Program-made: the position numbers and the translations under genes
Source of the DNA: Butyrivibrio sp. NC2002
GTDB taxonomy: Bacteria > Bacillota > Clostridia > Lachnospirales > Lachnospiraceae
Length of the DNA: 64,000 nt
Reading direction: 5' to 3'
NCBI RefSeq assembly: GCF_000702265.1
Contig: NZ_KL370880.1
Coordinates: 62,001-126,000 of the forward strand
Notes under the pieces: model-generated
The model's database searches: none
Seen by the model: only the letters and a program-made list of their open reading frames with translations
Told to the model about the DNA's origin: nothing
Shown: one piece after another, positions 61,916 to 64,000 of the stretch
Numbering within the stretch: the stretch's first letter is position 1
Layout of the letters: each line of letters starts with the position of its first letter

Positions 61916-63715
61916 ATGCAGGATAGATTACCGAAAAGATCTGAGGTTGCAAATGAGCTTACCTGGAGACTTGAAGATATATATGAGAATGAGGCTGATT
62001 TCGACAAGGAACTCGAAGAAACTCTTTCAATCGCAGATGAGATAAGAAAGCTTGAGGGCAAACTCTCAGAGAGTGCAAAGACCCTTCTTGAAGCACTAAA
62101 GCTCTATGAGAGAGCAGCTCTTTTGATGTCAAGATTCAGAGGCTATGCTCACATGCGTCACGACGAGGATACCTCCAACTCCAAGTATCAGGGAATGGAT
62201 CAGAAGTCAGTATCAGCCATGGTTTCATTTGGTGAAAAGACTTCTTTTGTTGAGCCCGAGATCCTCCAGATATCTGATGATAAGCTTGACAGTTTCTATA
62301 AGGAGGAGCCTGAGCTTAAGCACTTTGAACTTAAGATAAAGGAAATCAGAAGATTAAAAGACCACATTTTATCAAAGGAAATGGAACAGCTTATTGCTTC
62401 TGCAGGCGAGATGCAGCAGACAGCAGCAAACGGCTTTTCTATGCTTTCAAATGCAGACCTCAAATTCCCAAGTGTCAAGGACTCAGAAGGAAAAGAGGTT
62501 ACTCTTTCTAACGGCAGATTCGTTCCCACCGAGATGTCCAAGGACAGGGAGCTTAGAAAGAGAGCTTTCGAAGCTTTTTATGGCAGATATGAGGAATTTA
62601 AGAATACATGGGCAACACTCTATGACGGAGAGGTTAAGGCCAGAATTTTTAACGCCAAGGCAAGAAAATATAACTCCAACTTTGAGGCAGCGGTTGATGA
62701 AAATAATGTAGATCCTGCTGTTTGCGACAGACTTATCGATTCTATTCACAAGGGCTTTGATAAGATGCACCGCTACGTTGCACTTAGAAAAAAGCTCCTC
62801 GGAGTAGATGAGCTTCATATGTATGATGTATATGTTTCCATGATCAAAGATTTTGATATGGAGGTTTCATACGAGGAGGCAAAAGAGATATCCCTTAAGG
62901 CACTTGCGCCTCTTGGCGAGGACTACCTTGAGATAGTAAAACAGGCTTATGACAACCGCTGGATCGACGTTGTTGAGAACGAGGGAAAAAGGAGCGGCGC
63001 ATATTCAAGCGGTGCATACGGAGTTCACCCTTATATGCTCCTTAATTACAACAATACACTTGAGGATGTATTTACTCTTGTCCATGAGATGGGACATTCC
63101 ATGCACACCTGGTATTCAGATCATGAGCAGTCAATTTTTGATTCTGAGTACAAGATATTCGTGGCAGAAGTAGCATCTACAACCAATGAGGTTCTTTTGT
63201 ACCATTACCTCAAGAATCACGCCAAGACCAAGGAAGAGAAGGCTTATATCATCAATCACTTCCTTGAAAGTTTCAAGTCAACAATGTACCGCCAGACTAT
63301 GTTCGAGGAGTTTGAGAGAAAAACCAACACTATGGCAGAGGAGGGAATCCCTCTTACTGCTGAGTCTTTGTATGATGTATACTACAACCTCAATAAGGAA
63401 TACTTTGGAGAAGATATGATCTCTGATAAGGAGATTGGATGGGAGTGGTGCAGAATCCCTCACTTCTATTACAATTTCTACGTTTATCAGTATGCAACAA
63501 GCTTTGCAGCATCTGTTGCGATCGCAAGTCGTATCCTCAAAGAGGGTGCACCCGCAGTAGAGCAGTATAAGAATTTCCTTAAGAGTGGCTGTACCAAGGA
63601 TCCTGTAAGCCTTCTTAAGATTGCCGGAGTTGACCTTACAACATCACAGCCCATAGACGAGGCAATTGAGGTATTTGGAGAGGCACTTACGGAAATGGAA
63701 GAACTGTACAAATAA
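61916..63715 (+). CDS. pepF: oligoendopeptidase F (M3B metallopeptidase)
   Basis: 599 residues, family length. Opens MQDRLPKRSEVANELTWRLE; Zn site HEMGHSMH near residue 390, with downstream EVASTTNEVLL completing the ligands. It hydrolyses cytoplasmic peptides of about 7-17 residues. ATG 61916 follows AAGGAGA; the upstream GTG 61880 is before that site and is not used. Confidence 0.95.
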   Translation: MQDRLPKRSEVANELTWRLEDIYENEADFDKELEETLSIADEIRKLEGKLSESAKTLLEALKLYERAALLMSRFRGYAHMRHDEDTSNSKYQGMDQKSVSAMVSFGEKTSFVEPEILQISDDKLDSFYKEEPELKHFELKIKEIRRLKDHILSKEMEQLIASAGEMQQTAANGFSMLSNADLKFPSVKDSEGKEVTLSNGRFVPTEMSKDRELRKRAFEAFYGRYEEFKNTWATLYDGEVKARIFNAKARKYNSNFEAAVDENNVDPAVCDRLIDSIHKGFDKMHRYVALRKKLLGVDELHMYDVYVSMIKDFDMEVSYEEAKEISLKALAPLGEDYLEIVKQAYDNRWIDVVENEGKRSGAYSSGAYGVHPYMLLNYNNTLEDVFTLVHEMGHSMHTWYSDHEQSIFDSEYKIFVAEVASTTNEVLLYHYLKNHAKTKEEKAYIINHFLESFKSTMYRQTMFEEFERKTNTMAEEGIPLTAESLYDVYYNLNKEYFGEDMISDKEIGWEWCRIPHFYYNFYVYQYATSFAASVAIASRILKEGAPAVEQYKNFLKSGCTKDPVSLLKIAGVDLTTSQPIDEAIEVFGEALTEMEELYK

Positions 63716-63722
63716 AATAGTG

Positions 63723-63741
63723 CTTTGATTTATGATCAAAG
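63723..63741 (+). terminator. weak hairpin after pepF
   Basis: CTTTGAT and ATCAAAG pair around 5 nt, 8 nt after the stop; no T run follows, so terminator strength is doubtful. Confidence 0.45.
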
Positions 63742-63782
63742 AATAAATACATATTGTAAATATTAAAAAAGAATATTATTAA

Positions 63783-63927
63783 GAAAAACCATCTTAACTC
63801 CTTCTGATTTCTCTGTTAAGAATCGCAGGAATTGAACAAACGCGGTTTTCATGCTGATATAATTACCTATGGTGAGGAACTTCGTGAGAATTTGCTTTTT
63901 TCATGAAGGAAGTAAAGATGGTTTTTT
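63783..63927. repeat. long-range imperfect inverted repeat in the terminal gap
   Basis: 63783-63804 and 63905-63927 are complementary over about 19 bp (core AAAACCATCTT with AAGATGGTTTT) and enclose 100 nt. T6 ends the right arm. No gene is seen in 63716-64000. It may be a structured RNA or the ends of a small element. Confidence 0.55.
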
Positions 63928-64000
63928 GCATAAAAACAACGCTTTTTGCAGCTATGTGATTTACTAGCATGAATCTTTCGGTTATTTGTTTTTTTATTGA

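Noticed and set aside
1..64000. tRNA or rRNA genes
   Set aside because: I read the larger gaps and saw no cloverleaf with a TTCRA arm and CCA-compatible acceptor, and no rRNA-like sequence.

Overview
The window reads as chromosomal DNA of a motile, anaerobic, low-GC Firmicute of the Lachnospiraceae. Gene content, strong GGAGG ribosome sites, cdaA-ybbR-glmM and mbl-flagellar synteny and overall codon style fit the Butyrivibrio/Pseudobutyrivibrio group; that placement is inference from remembered families, not a search. Almost every gene lies on the + strand and is tightly packed. I found no rRNA, tRNA, insertion sequence, prophage or CRISPR.

Layout. 0-4.3 kb: edge of an AI-2E-type transporter, a FdtA-like cupin, an O-antigen-polymerase-like membrane protein and a DUF6020-like membrane protein. 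4.3-7.5 kb: acyl-ACP thioesterase, CvfB-like RNA-binding protein, a YjfB-like small protein and a PucR/CdaR-type regulator. 7.6-11.8 kb: ftsE-ftsX-M23 hydrolase-S41 protease, a cell-wall division module. 12.0-14.2 kb: a degenerate PP2C-like protein and a membrane-anchored Ser/Thr kinase with a repeat insertion in its activation loop. 14.2-19.2 kb: uvrB-uvrA behind a good promoter and a LexA-type box. 19.4-26.1 kb: mreB/mbl-like, two rod/hook flagellar genes, a FlgJ-N-like protein, recD2, comF, yvyF-like. 26.1-31.3 kb: two membrane proteins, diadenylate cyclase cdaA, YbbR protein, glmM, HPr. 31.4-47.5 kb: a 14-gene exopolysaccharide locus (rfbD, fcl, GT2, GT4 and GT-C glycosyltransferases, priming sugar transferase, chain-length protein, EpsG-like polymerase), then a SulP permease.

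The last third, 49-60 kb, is the most accessory. It has a tandem pair of secreted paralogs with duplicated promoters, leaders and terminators; a candidate secreted cysteine-peptidase-fold effector with an overlapping lipoprotein gene; and two arrays of one 169-bp tandem repeat, about 3 kb apart and in inverted orientation, around ybaK, a MATE exporter and traX. A lone 36-nt piece of the same repeat lies 44 kb away, downstream of the S41 protease gene. The window closes with dtd, a DMT transporter and the oligoendopeptidase pepF.

How it fits together: much of the window serves the envelope, covering division-linked hydrolase control (FtsEX/M23), rod shape (MreB), UDP-GlcN precursor supply with c-di-AMP signalling (GlmM/CdaA) and capsule assembly. 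The repeat family and the effector/lipoprotein pair are the best candidates for undescribed biology.
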